DNA of 64,000 nt from an uncultured Lachnospiraceae bacterium (lineage in GTDB: Bacteria > Bacillota > Clostridia > Lachnospirales > Lachnospiraceae), in NCBI GenBank assembly GCA_934343915.1, contig CAKRIL010000009.1, forward strand, positions 21,192-85,191, read 5' to 3'. The notes under the pieces were generated by a model. That model saw nothing but the letters and a program-made list of their open reading frames with translations, was not told the DNA's origin and did no database searches. Shown here in pieces: positions 34,598-42,984 of this stretch. How positions within the stretch are numbered: the stretch's first letter is position 1; every line of letters starts with the position of its first letter. A program made the translations under genes and the position numbers.

Positions 34598-34662
34598 AAA
34601 AAAGCCATCCCGTGGCATCCTTTCTAAATTATTTCCATTAGATAGAATACCCCGGGACGGCT
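34598..34662 (-). terminator. Terminator of the YitT gene, abutting spoVAD
   Basis: Minus-strand stem AGCCGTCCCG / CGGGATGGCT (10 bp, one G-T) with a 40-nt loop and TTTTTT, ending five bases before the annotated spoVAD ATG. Confidence 0.8.
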
Positions 34663-34698
34663 GTACTTATTCTTATGTAAAACCAATATATACCTGCT

Positions 34699-35598
34699 TT
34701 ACAGCTTATCGCTCATTATATTCTTATATCCCTCGCCGTATATCTCATTGGCGCTCGATATGATCATGAACGCATCCTTATCCTCGCTCTTTACAATCTC
34801 CTCAATGGCAGGTCCCTGCTGCTTTCTTGCAACACACAGAATAACCTGCTTCTCCTTGCCGGTATATGCGCCCTTTCCCTGCAAAAAAGTAGCTGTTATG
34901 TCAATCTCCTTAAGGATTCTCTCCGAGATTGCCTGAGGTCTGTCACTTATAATATAGAAAAGCTTCGCCTCATCTCCTCCGTAGAGCACCATATCAAGTA
35001 CCTTTCCCTGAACGAACACCGATATAAGCGCATACATGATTATGTTGATATCCTTGAACACAAAGCCTGAGAATGCCACTATCACAATATCGGTCAGAAG
35101 GAATATAACTCCCGTCTTTATGTGCTTGTACTTGTCATGCAGCACCTTCACGATAATATCCGTGCCTCCCGTCGTAGCCCTGCTCTTAAATACAATCGCA
35201 ACACCGACTCCGACAAGCACGCTTCCTGCCATTGTCGCAATCAGCGGGTCTGTTGTAAGTGCACCGACCTTGGCAAGAATATTCGTAAAATACGAATTGA
35301 TAAGTATTGAAAAGAATGTTGTCGCAATGAATCTTATTCCATACTTCCACAATCCGAGAAGCATAATCGGAACATTTATTATAAAATAAAGAGTACCTGT
35401 CTCAAGCCCCGTTATTCTGTTGAATATGATGGCAAGTCCCGACGCGCCTCCCGGAGCAAGATTGTTAGGGTCAAGAAACAAGCTTATCCCGCACGCATAT
35501 ATGAATGAGCCGAGTGCCACACCCAGCAGATTAACGAACATATCACCGAACTTATTTTTTCTGAGAGAATTTTCTATATCCTTAATAGACGTACTCAT
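34699..35598 (-). CDS. YitT-family membrane protein (DUF161/DUF2179), copy 1
   Basis: A 299-residue protein. About 200 residues form five or six membrane segments of the YitT family (GGASGLAIIFNRITGLETGTLYFIINVP, given here as two adjoining runs GGASGLAIIFNRITG and LETGTLYFIINVP). A C-terminal cytosolic DUF2179 domain of about 80 residues follows (GKGAYTGKEKQVILCVARKQ). Molecular function of the family is unknown; some members affect sporulation or germination. It lies between spoVAD and the cation/proton exchanger gene and has its own terminator. A second, divergent copy is at 58768. Confidence 0.9.
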   Translation of the reverse strand: MSTSIKDIENSLRKNKFGDMFVNLLGVALGSFIYACGISLFLDPNNLAPGGASGLAIIFNRITGLETGTLYFIINVPIMLLGLWKYGIRFIATTFFSILINSYFTNILAKVGALTTDPLIATMAGSVLVGVGVAIVFKSRATTGGTDIIVKVLHDKYKHIKTGVIFLLTDIVIVAFSGFVFKDINIIMYALISVFVQGKVLDMVLYGGDEAKLFYIISDRPQAISERILKEIDITATFLQGKGAYTGKEKQVILCVARKQQGPAIEEIVKSEDKDAFMIISSANEIYGEGYKNIMSDKL

Positions 35599-35632
35599 CT
35601 GAAAATCTCCATCTCATATATTTTTCACGAAA

Positions 35633-36577
35633 TTACATTATAAGCAGATATGCAAGATATCCTGCATAGCATACAAGCATTATAACACCGGCAGGGCGCT
35701 TCAGCTTCATATCCTTATTGCATACGCATACAAGCAGAAGCACTGCGGCTGCTATTGCAATTATTGAGTCAACTACGAACTTGGAGGCGAATACAACAGG
35801 TGTTATAAGTGCCGTTGTTCCCGCTACAAAGAGTATGTTAAATATGTTGCTTCCCACAATGTTGCCGATTGCAAGGTCAGCCTTGCCGCGTCTTGCCGCC
35901 GTCACTGAGGTCACAAGCTCAGGAAGCGAGGTTCCGAAAGCCACAATCGTAAGACCGATTACTCTGTCGCTCATGCCGAATGCCTTGGCAATGGCAGTCG
36001 CGCCGTCAACCGCAAGGTCACTTCCGAACACGATGGCAGCTATACCTCCGACAATCGCGATAAGCTGAACCGGAAGACTCCACTTCTTCGCATGCTCGTC
36101 CTCCTCTTCCTCATCCTTATTGTGCTTGGCAATCCAAAAGAGATATCCGAGATATCCTATGAATACAACCCACAGGATAACGCCCTCGTATCGCACGATC
36201 TCTCCGCCGGTATATCCGAGTACGAGAAACAGAACCGTTATCAAAATCATTCCCGGTATCTCTATGTTCCTTGTGGACTTCTTAACAGCTATAGGTGCTA
36301 TAACCGCCGTGAGTCCCAAAATAACAAGTATGTTCATTATGTTGCTTCCCACGACATTTCCTACGGTTATTCCTGCACTTCCCTTAAGTGCTGAGGTTAT
36401 GCTGACCGCTGCCTCAGGCATCGATGTTCCCATAGCCGCAATGGTAAGACCTATTACAAGCTGCGGAATACCGAATCTTGATGCTATTCCCACCGCACCG
36501 TCGACAAAGAAATCAGCTCCCTTCACAAGAAGCACAAAGCCTGCCACAAGGACAAGCACTGCCACAAACAAATTCAT
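35633..36577 (-). CDS. Calcium/sodium:cation antiporter (CaCA family, YrbG type)
   Basis: A 314-residue membrane exchanger with ten predicted helices. Two homologous halves carry the ion-binding alpha-repeats GTSMPEAAVS...GNVVGSNIMNI and GTSLPELVTS...GNIVGSNIFNI. An acidic cytoplasmic loop (DEEEEDEHAKK) divides them. It exchanges Ca2+ or Na+ across the membrane. Its location among spoVA genes is suggestive, since spores accumulate Ca-dipicolinate, but a sporulation role is only an inference. Terminators upstream (36601-36643) separate it from the HD-domain gene. Confidence 0.9.
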   Translation of the reverse strand: MNLFVAVLVLVAGFVLLVKGADFFVDGAVGIASRFGIPQLVIGLTIAAMGTSMPEAAVSITSALKGSAGITVGNVVGSNIMNILVILGLTAVIAPIAVKKSTRNIEIPGMILITVLFLVLGYTGGEIVRYEGVILWVVFIGYLGYLFWIAKHNKDEEEEDEHAKKWSLPVQLIAIVGGIAAIVFGSDLAVDGATAIAKAFGMSDRVIGLTIVAFGTSLPELVTSVTAARRGKADLAIGNIVGSNIFNILFVAGTTALITPVVFASKFVVDSIIAIAAAVLLLVCVCNKDMKLKRPAGVIMLVCYAGYLAYLLIM

Positions 36578-36600
36578 TTTAATAATTCTCCTTCCGTAAA

Positions 36601-36643
36601 TAAAAATGCGCTACTGCGCATAAAAAGCGGGGCTCATGCCGCT
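36601..36643 (-). terminator. Tandem terminators after the HD-domain gene
   Basis: Two minus-strand hairpins in series: AGCGG-CATGAGC-CCGCT followed by TTTTT, then ATGCGC-AGTA-GCGCAT followed by TTTTTATTT. They end the spoVAC-HD unit. Confidence 0.8.
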
Positions 36644-36673
36644 GCTGCCGCAAAAGTCCCACTAACTAAGCAT

Positions 36674-37162
36674 TTATCCAAAGACAAACTGACATGCATT
36701 ATGTGCATACCGTTTAACCGTATACATGGTCTCTCTGGCTGAACAATACTTGTCTGCCATACATACAATCCATGCTTCCCTGCACTTCGGCGGAATCGGT
36801 GTGAGCGGGAACATATGTCTGAGAATCACATTCTGCTCAATGTCGTTCAGCTTGAAATCCCTGCTGGCATTGCGTAGTGCAAAGTAGGGATGCCTGAAGC
36901 CGTGAAGCTTATGTCCTCCGCCCTTCTCATGCCAGTCATACAGAAAGTAGTCATGAAGAAGTGCTCCCCTTACCAAAGCCTTTTTGTCCACCTTGATGTG
37001 AAGCTTCCCGGCAATCATCAGACTCACATACGCCACCGATATGCAATGCTTCATAACCGATGTCCTGCCGTGCTGAACGAAGCCGCTTGTCTCCTTGAAG
37101 TGTGACTTCTTATCCGTCCTCACTTCGGAAAGAATTGCCTTTATTGACTTAAAATTATTCAA
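36674..37162 (-). CDS. HD-domain phosphohydrolase-like protein
   Basis: A 162-residue cytoplasmic protein with an HD domain. The metal-site pattern is visible as H (VMKHCISVAY), HD (GALLHDYFLYDW) and H/D further on (NVILRHMFPL; VCMADKYCS). Such proteins hydrolyse nucleotides or phosphate esters; the substrate is unknown. It lies 105 bp downstream of spoVAC and is followed by two terminators. Its length is typical of small stand-alone HD proteins of Clostridia. Confidence 0.88.
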   Translation of the reverse strand: MNNFKSIKAILSEVRTDKKSHFKETSGFVQHGRTSVMKHCISVAYVSLMIAGKLHIKVDKKALVRGALLHDYFLYDWHEKGGGHKLHGFRHPYFALRNASRDFKLNDIEQNVILRHMFPLTPIPPKCREAWIVCMADKYCSARETMYTVKRYAHNACQFVFG

Positions 37163-37267
37163 TGTCCACTCCTATCGGTCAAAAATACGACCCTATTATT
37201 TTTACAACCCACAATAGTTATAGTTGCACATTGCATATAAAATGTCAATAAATTAGAATAAAAAATA

Positions 37268-37750
37268 TCAAAAAACTCCTGCAAGAATCAGTATCCAGTA
37301 TATTATTCCTATGAGCCAGCTCATAAGCACTCCGTAGAGAATAACCGGACCGGCTATCGTGAATATCTTGCAGCCGATTCCGAATACCTGTCCCTCCTTC
37401 TTGAACTCAATAGCAGGTGCGGCAACGGAATTGGCAAAGCCGGTTATCGGAACCAGTGAACCGGCTCCTCCCCACTTGGTTATCGATGGATAGATATTAA
37501 GTGCGGTAAGAATTACGCTGATAAGTATCAGTGTGAGCGTCGTCCATGATGCCGCTGTCTCCTTATCGTTCCACATCATATACAGGCTCATGAGTGCCTG
37601 TCCGAGAGTACATATCACGCCCCCTGTCACGAATGCCTTGGCACAGTTCTTAAGACAGCTGTGCTTCGGCGTAATCTGCTCCACGTAATCGTTATATCTT
37701 TCGTTTCTTTCCTGTATTCTCTCCTGAGTTCGAGCTTGTTTATCCTTCAT
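37268..37750 (-). CDS. spoVAC: Stage V sporulation protein AC
   Basis: A 160-residue protein. A basic N-terminal tail of about 40 residues precedes four membrane helices; SpoVAC homologues act as mechanosensitive channels for Ca-dipicolinate. The typical GGAGSLVPITGFANSVAAPAIEFKKEG segment appears around residue 100 (read as GGAGSLVPITGFANSVAAPA then IEFKKEG). Start follows CGGAGGCAGAT. It is separated from spoVAB by the 767-aa membrane-protein gene and from spoVAD by three genes, which breaks the usual spoVACDE order. Confidence 0.94.
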   Translation of the reverse strand: MKDKQARTQERIQERNERYNDYVEQITPKHSCLKNCAKAFVTGGVICTLGQALMSLYMMWNDKETAASWTTLTLILISVILTALNIYPSITKWGGAGSLVPITGFANSVAAPAIEFKKEGQVFGIGCKIFTIAGPVILYGVLMSWLIGIIYWILILAGVF

Positions 37751-37847
37751 ATCTGCCTCCGATTTTACATTAAGCTATAATGAGTGCCATTATCATACTC
37801 TGTATTACATATTATACCTTAACGCTGCACGGATTATTCATGGCAGC

Positions 37848-40151
37848 TTATGCGTTCCTTCTTTTCCTGTATGCATCCCACAGCGAGATTGCCGCCATGC
37901 CAAGAAGAGTGATAATTGATATCATATCCGCTCTCTTCCAGTTGACCTCATCGTGGTATACCACCTCGACATTCCATGTTGTGTCTCCCGGCATGATGAA
38001 CGATATCTTACCGCCGCCATTCTGGAATATGCTGATTTCCTCACCCGTATCCACATTGTAAGCGTGATATCCATAGTAGTAGATAAGCGGTATATCAATC
38101 CAGGCGGTTACATCCGGCTCCGTCGTAATAGTGAATGTAAGATGTGTTCCCTTCTTCTTAAGGTTGTATGATGTTCCGCCCTCAACTCTAACCGTTCTAT
38201 CATCATAAGCGCCTGACCACGACCATCCCTCAACATCCGTCTTAGGTATATACTCCTCATTGCCTATATTCCTGCAGTAGTACTCATCAAGCTCACTTAT
38301 GAAGAACTTCTCGTATTTTGAGTTGTACTGCGTAGCCATGACGGATGATTCAAGAAGAAGCGTCTGTACAAGTGTCACGCACATTACAACCGCAAGCATT
38401 CCCCTTACAATCCATACATTTCTTCCCTTGCCTGACTCTGCCGCCTTCCCGGTAAGATACTTAAGTGAAATCACGAAAAGTCCCGTGAAGAATAAGTCAA
38501 CCAGCACCGTCAGTCTGAAAAGGAACTGAATGTTCACGAACATATTCACAAGGGTAAGTCCAAGTCTGCCCATATGGTCAACGGCAAAACCCAGTATTGC
38601 ATCCCAAGGAAAATATATCGATGTAATGACAAACAACACTATGCTCTCCACAAAAAACAGCTTGAAGATTTTTTTATAGCTGCTCTTAAACACTCCCGAT
38701 ACAATCGCTGCAATGGAACACAGGAACATGAGCACAGCCGAGAGTCCCGGAACTATGTCTATTACCTGCTGATACCATATAGCTGCATCATACTGCGGCT
38801 TCTGAATGTGGAGCCAGTCGAGAAGCTTATATCCCGTATCCTGCATCTGTGTGCTCACAAGCTCCCATGTATTTACATTGAACTCCATGGTTGTAATCGT
38901 CTTAATGAACGGCACAAGGAAAAATGCGTTCAGAAGTGCAGTGCATATAACGAACTTTAACAGTACAAGGAAGGTGTCCTTGTTGAAGGTCTTTTTAAAG
39001 TATGCGATACATATAAATATCATCGTCACACCGAATATCTCAGTGCTTATAATATGGTTCTCAAGCACAAGGCTGAATGCAAGCGTAAGCTTAATCCACA
39101 GGTGCTTATACTCTCTGTCGTGCTCCCTTGTGAACACATCATAAAATATATTCGCAAGCAGCGGCAGCACTGCAAGAGAGGATGCCTCCGACACGGCAGC
39201 TCTTGTATACATATTTACGAACTTGTATGTAAACAGTGTAAAGCAGAAGCAGCCTATAATTCCCCATTTTCTCTCCTTTGTTATCTTCTTGAAGAAGAAA
39301 TAGGAATTGGCAACCATTATTATATTAAGGAACATGATAAATATCTTGAAGCTGAACTGAAGTGAAAAGCCTATCAGTCTTGCCGCAACCGGGATGTAGA
39401 AGAACAGGCTTCCGTAGAAGGTCGACACCGCATAGCCATATCCGTTAAGATACACTCCGTCAACTCTTACCGGGAACTGTCCTCCGAGGAGTGCCTCCTT
39501 GATTCCCTCTATTCTGTTAAGATGAAATACCGCGTCCGCGCCAAGCTGCATATATGGTGTGAACAGCGGAAGTGCCGCCACGGCACATATTGCCGCAAGA
39601 ATTCCCGTCGTCTTAACCGACTCCCTGCCAAGCCTTCCGCTCACGGCACAATACACATAGTATGTGATTCCGATTATAAGAAGCACAATGATAAGCAGCA
39701 CATATGCAGCAAAATTGGTCTCTCTGACAGTGACCTTAGTGACCGCTGAGGAGAGTCCCTGACTCATATCGGCGATGGTTATATTGACATCATTTTTAAT
39801 CCCCGTAACCCAGTACTCGAATTCATATTCATTGTACGCGCTTCTTAAGAGCTGCCCTTCGGTATTGACATGCCCGTTAAAAAATCCGTCCTTAACAGCC
39901 TCCGCCGAGACAACGATTCCGTCATCCTGAATATTATACTCAACCTTATATATATATCTTCCGAAGCTCTGATTATCTATCCTCACATTGTACTGAGCGT
40001 TGAATTCCGGAATATCATAGCTGTAAGTTTTCTTAGGAACAAATATATATACGACCGCTGCAATCAAAAGCAGCAGCTCAATAAGAAAAATTATCAAGAA
40101 TCTTCCCAGCTTATTTTTTACCGACTTAATCTTATCTGTTAATTTAGACAT
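37848..40151 (-). CDS. Large membrane protein, PTPS-related/YfhO-like (GT-C type fold suspected)
   Basis: A 767-residue polytopic protein. One N-terminal helix is followed by an extracellular beta-rich loop of about 90 residues and 10-12 membrane segments. A C-terminal extracellular domain follows, and a final helix ends with a basic tail. The segment GADAVFHLNRIEGIKEALLG then FPVRVDGVYLNGYGYAVSTFY matches the 6-pyruvoyl-tetrahydropterin synthase-related membrane family. Its Asp/His pattern recalls lipid-linked-sugar glycosyltransferases. Substrate is unknown. It has its own promoter (40191-40219) despite lying between spoVAB and spoVAC. Confidence 0.82.
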   Translation of the reverse strand: MSKLTDKIKSVKNKLGRFLIIFLIELLLLIAAVVYIFVPKKTYSYDIPEFNAQYNVRIDNQSFGRYIYKVEYNIQDDGIVVSAEAVKDGFFNGHVNTEGQLLRSAYNEYEFEYWVTGIKNDVNITIADMSQGLSSAVTKVTVRETNFAAYVLLIIVLLIIGITYYVYCAVSGRLGRESVKTTGILAAICAVAALPLFTPYMQLGADAVFHLNRIEGIKEALLGGQFPVRVDGVYLNGYGYAVSTFYGSLFFYIPVAARLIGFSLQFSFKIFIMFLNIIMVANSYFFFKKITKERKWGIIGCFCFTLFTYKFVNMYTRAAVSEASSLAVLPLLANIFYDVFTREHDREYKHLWIKLTLAFSLVLENHIISTEIFGVTMIFICIAYFKKTFNKDTFLVLLKFVICTALLNAFFLVPFIKTITTMEFNVNTWELVSTQMQDTGYKLLDWLHIQKPQYDAAIWYQQVIDIVPGLSAVLMFLCSIAAIVSGVFKSSYKKIFKLFFVESIVLFVITSIYFPWDAILGFAVDHMGRLGLTLVNMFVNIQFLFRLTVLVDLFFTGLFVISLKYLTGKAAESGKGRNVWIVRGMLAVVMCVTLVQTLLLESSVMATQYNSKYEKFFISELDEYYCRNIGNEEYIPKTDVEGWSWSGAYDDRTVRVEGGTSYNLKKKGTHLTFTITTEPDVTAWIDIPLIYYYGYHAYNVDTGEEISIFQNGGGKISFIMPGDTTWNVEVVYHDEVNWKRADMISIITLLGMAAISLWDAYRKRRNA

Positions 40152-40190
40152 TGTATTTCACCTTTCATCTTTAAATAACGTATAGTATAG

Positions 40191-40219
40191 ATTTTATCAA
40201 CAAATCTCCCTTAAAGCAA
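40191..40219 (-). promoter_or_regulatory. Sigma-A-type promoter of the 767-aa membrane-protein gene
   Basis: Minus strand TTGCTT (40214-40219), 17-bp spacer, TAAAAT (40191-40196), about 40 bp upstream of the start. Confidence 0.5.
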
Positions 40220-40244
40220 TATTATATTAAAAATATAAGCCTTT

Positions 40245-40673
40245 TCACGCCATGCCGAGAATATAGAACAGCAGATTTCCGATGCATTTTCCCACCGCAA
40301 ATGCGATAATAATTACCGAAAGTCCTCTTGTAATCTTCGCACGCCTGAAAAATACGGGAATAGTCTGTATGGTCTCCGCAAGTGCTATGATAAGACTTCC
40401 TACGAATATCCCGTAGCATATGCCGGATACTCCCATCAGAACATTGCCGAACACTCCAAGTCCCAGCTTAAGCCCCAGCGCCCACCATGCATTGCATATT
40501 ATGGCTCCCGCCGCAAGCGTTGTCTCATACAGCTTGATTTTTCCCGCGGTGTGCGTTCTCTGAGCGTAGGTCGTCACCACACCTATTGCCGTGATGAATG
40601 CAAAGAAGCCGGCAGCCACCATTGTTCCCGCACACAGCCCTGCGGCAGCAAGAAGAACGCCCTTAATCCACAT
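40245..40673 (-). CDS. spoVAB: Stage V sporulation protein AB
   Basis: A 142-residue protein with four membrane helices (MWIKGVLLAAAGLCAGTMVA, ITAIGVVTTYAQRTHTAGKI) matching SpoVAB. The start at 40673 gives an 11-bp overlap with spoVAA; an in-frame GTG at 40697 lacks a ribosome site. Its exact role in dipicolinate transport is unknown; it is made in the forespore. It is the last gene of spoIIAA-AB-sigF-spoVAA-VAB. Confidence 0.9.
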   Translation of the reverse strand: MWIKGVLLAAAGLCAGTMVAAGFFAFITAIGVVTTYAQRTHTAGKIKLYETTLAAGAIICNAWWALGLKLGLGVFGNVLMGVSGICYGIFVGSLIIALAETIQTIPVFFRRAKITRGLSVIIIAFAVGKCIGNLLFYILGMA

Positions 40674-41289
40674 CAATCCCGCTCTCCTCCCTGTCACTCT
40701 GCTTTATCATCGCCGTGTCAATGTCATCCTCATACAGTCTCATGGCAACCTCAAGCGGTGTCGGGTCCTTGCCGAACTTCCAGTTGCCGAAATGTCCGTA
40801 GAACACGATAATACCTATCGCAAGTCCTATTGAATAGCTGACCTCAAGAATCATGGGGCTCTGCGTCTGCTGCCCGTAGGCAAGCTCATATATTCTCAGG
40901 AACATATCCGACATGCCTACATCATTATTGTATGCCATGACCGCAAAGCCTCCGCCGAGAAGCGTTATAAGACATATAAACGCTACCTTTATATACTCCG
41001 CTGCCTTTGACTTTCCCTTGTTGTCCCTATGCTCAATTACTACATCCTGCTCACCGTCGCTCTCCACGGTTATTGACGGAAATTCCTTCAATATACATTC
41101 AATCACCTTCAGTACACTGACCACGTATCGCCTGTCCGTCCCCTCCTGCATGTGCAGAAGCTTAATCGCCTTCACTCTTGCGGTCACATGCTTGTCCGCA
41201 CAGTACACGCTTGCGACATCGCTGATATGCACATCAGCATTGTCCACACATACACTCTTGTTAAGCTTAATATACACTGTCTGTTCCAT
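40663..41289 (-). CDS. spoVAA: Stage V sporulation protein AA
   Basis: A 208-residue protein. An N-terminal soluble domain of about 95 residues (VYIKLNKSVCVDNADVHISD) is followed by two membrane segments (YIKVAFICLITLLGGGFAVM; SPMILEVSYSIGLAIGIIVF) as in SpoVAA. Start at 41289 follows GAGGCGTGTAT. It lies 63 bp after sigF and overlaps spoVAB, so translation may be coupled. Presence of AA and AB directly behind sigF matches the spoIIA-spoVA linkage known in Bacillus and some Clostridia. Confidence 0.9.
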   Translation of the reverse strand: MEQTVYIKLNKSVCVDNADVHISDVASVYCADKHVTARVKAIKLLHMQEGTDRRYVVSVLKVIECILKEFPSITVESDGEQDVVIEHRDNKGKSKAAEYIKVAFICLITLLGGGFAVMAYNNDVGMSDMFLRIYELAYGQQTQSPMILEVSYSIGLAIGIIVFYGHFGNWKFGKDPTPLEVAMRLYEDDIDTAMIKQSDREESGIDVD

Positions 41290-41352
41290 ATACACGCCTC
41301 ATTCTGCCAGAATTAATGTTGAAAATGTTTTACAGACAGTATGTGCTTATTT

Positions 41353-42096
41353 TTAAAATATATTCTTTCTGAGCTTCTGTAATATCTTCTTTTCAAGACG
41401 GCTTACCTGAACCTGACTTATCCCAAGCTCCTCCGCTACCGCGGACTGCGTCTTTTCCTTAAAATATCTCAGTGCAATAAGCCTTCTCTCAGTCTCGTCA
41501 AGCTCATCAAGAAGCTGGCGAAGCATTATGGTATCAAGTATTTTATCCTGCTGTGAAGCCCCGCCTTCATGCAAAGAAGCGCTGTCCGCAGCGGTAATCT
41601 TATCGACCAGATATATCTCACTCCCATCGCCCTGATATACCGTTCTGTATATCGATTCGACCTCCGTGTTGGCATCAAGTGCCATAACGACATCCTCCAC
41701 CGACAGCTCCGTAGCCGCCGCAAGCTCCTCAACCGTGGCTTCACGTCCGTTCTTCGACACCAGCTCCTCCGATGCCTTCCTGATTCTGTAACCATTCTCC
41801 TTCAGTGAGCGGCTGACCTTAAGCATCCCGTCATCTCTTAGGAATCTTTTTATCTCGCCGGCTATCATAGGCACAGCATAGGTCGAAAACCTTACGTCGA
41901 AGCTGTCGTCGAACTTGTCGATTGCCTTTATAAGCCCTATTGTTCCAATCTGGTTAATGTCCTCGAGCTCGCAGCCTCTTCCGAGAAATCTTCTCGAGAC
42001 ACTGTACACAAGCCCCATATTTTCCATTACAAGTCTGTCCCTTGCCTCCTTGTCCCCTTCGTGTGCTCTTAAGATAAGTTCTTTGGTATGATTCAT
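41353..42096 (-). CDS. sigF: Forespore sigma factor F
   Basis: A 247-residue sigma-70 family factor of the sporulation group. Region 2 contains LVMENMGLVYSVSRRFLGRG and DINQIGTIGLIKAIDKFDDS; region 3 follows, and region 4 ends with the recognition helix VAEELGISQVQVSRLEKKIL. It directs early forespore transcription after SpoIIAB releases it. Gene order spoIIAA-spoIIAB-sigF is intact, and the start follows AAGGGTGTGGTATT. Confidence 0.95.
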   Translation of the reverse strand: MNHTKELILRAHEGDKEARDRLVMENMGLVYSVSRRFLGRGCELEDINQIGTIGLIKAIDKFDDSFDVRFSTYAVPMIAGEIKRFLRDDGMLKVSRSLKENGYRIRKASEELVSKNGREATVEELAAATELSVEDVVMALDANTEVESIYRTVYQGDGSEIYLVDKITAADSASLHEGGASQQDKILDTIMLRQLLDELDETERRLIALRYFKEKTQSAVAEELGISQVQVSRLEKKILQKLRKNIF

Positions 42097-42115
42097 AATA
42101 CCACACCCTTATCTC

Positions 42116-42550
42116 TTATTTATTTTTACCGACTTCCTTTTTCATGATAACCTTAGTCCCTTTTCCCGGCTCTGACTCGACATGAAGATAATCCATAAAT
42201 ATCTCCATGAAGGTAAAGCCCATTCCCGAGCGCTCCTCAAGTGCTCCCGTGGTGTAGAGAGGCTCCATTGCCTTATTGACATCCTCAATTCCACAGCCAT
42301 CATCGCTTATGCAGATGGTTATGATATTCTCATCAATATCTGCCTCCATATGTATGATTCCGCCCTGCTTTTTGTAGCCGTGAATGATTGAATTGGTCAC
42401 CGCCTCCGAAACCGCGGTCTTGATGTCATTAATCTCCTCAAGTGTAGGGTCAAGTCTTGCGCAGAATGCCGCTATGCACACTCTGGCAAAGGACTCGTTC
42501 TCCGACACCGCATCCATCTCCATGTAGATTCTGTTTCCCTTCTCGTTCAT
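42116..42550 (-). CDS. spoIIAB: Anti-sigma-F factor (serine kinase) SpoIIAB
   Basis: A 144-residue GHKL-type kinase that holds sigma F inactive and phosphorylates SpoIIAA. N-box AVSEAVTNSIIHGY, G1 DDGCGI and G2 GMGFTFMEIF are intact. Length equals the family norm. The start overlaps the spoIIAA stop by four bases (ATGA), and sigF follows after 19 bp. Confidence 0.95.
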   Translation of the reverse strand: MNEKGNRIYMEMDAVSENESFARVCIAAFCARLDPTLEEINDIKTAVSEAVTNSIIHGYKKQGGIIHMEADIDENIITICISDDGCGIEDVNKAMEPLYTTGALEERSGMGFTFMEIFMDYLHVESEPGKGTKVIMKKEVGKNK

Positions 42551-42897
42551 CTTCTTCCTCCTCTTACTTCACTTAATGCAGCCTCCACGCTGTCCTTCGG
42601 CACGGTAATCGTATACAGCCCCGCAATCTTGAAGATTCTTTCAAGCCCCCGTCCCATATTCACGACATAAATACTGCCCTTATATGGAGCTATCTTTTTG
42701 TAACGCCCCATTATAAAGCCTATGCCCGAGCTGTCCATGAAGCCCTGATTCTCAAAATCCATTATTATATACCTTATTCTTTTGCCTTCGATAATGTTGT
42801 CGATGGTATCCCTTATCTGCTCCGTAAGATGATGGTCGAGTTCTGCGTCAAGATGAATAATCAGGCAGTCATCATCCACTGTGTATGGCTTTTCCAT
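42547..42897 (-). CDS. spoIIAA: Anti-anti-sigma factor SpoIIAA
   Basis: A 116-residue STAS-domain protein that frees sigma F from SpoIIAB when dephosphorylated. The phosphoacceptor loop is FMDSSGIGFIMGR (Ser about 57). ATG follows GAGGAGGAGGTAAATTGAT. A terminator of the upstream TPR gene ends about 20 bp before the ribosome site, leaving little room for a promoter. I see no clear sigma-H promoter, so the spoIIA promoter may overlap that hairpin or lie further upstream. Confidence 0.94.
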   Translation of the reverse strand: MEKPYTVDDDCLIIHLDAELDHHLTEQIRDTIDNIIEGKRIRYIIMDFENQGFMDSSGIGFIMGRYKKIAPYKGSIYVVNMGRGLERIFKIAGLYTITVPKDSVEAALSEVRGGRR

Positions 42898-42918
42898 ATC
42901 AATTTACCTCCTCCTCAA

Positions 42919-42961
42919 CAAAAAAGAACACGCAGAAAATTGCTTCTCATGCGTGTTCTTT
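42919..42961 (-). terminator. Terminator of the TPR-protein gene, upstream of spoIIAA
   Basis: Minus-strand stem AGAACACGCA / TGCGTGTTCT (10 bp), loop of 15 nt, then TTTTTT. Confidence 0.9.
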
Positions 42962-42984
42962 AAAAATTATAATCTTAATGTGTC

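Noticed and set aside
37751..37800. Sigma-G-like promoter (CATTATA) upstream of spoVAC
   Set aside because: The -10-like match is good, but no acceptable -35 lies at the right spacing.
42898..42984. Sigma-H promoter of the spoIIA operon
   Set aside because: Expected biologically, but neither -35 nor -10 consensus could be placed in the short gap occupied by a terminator.
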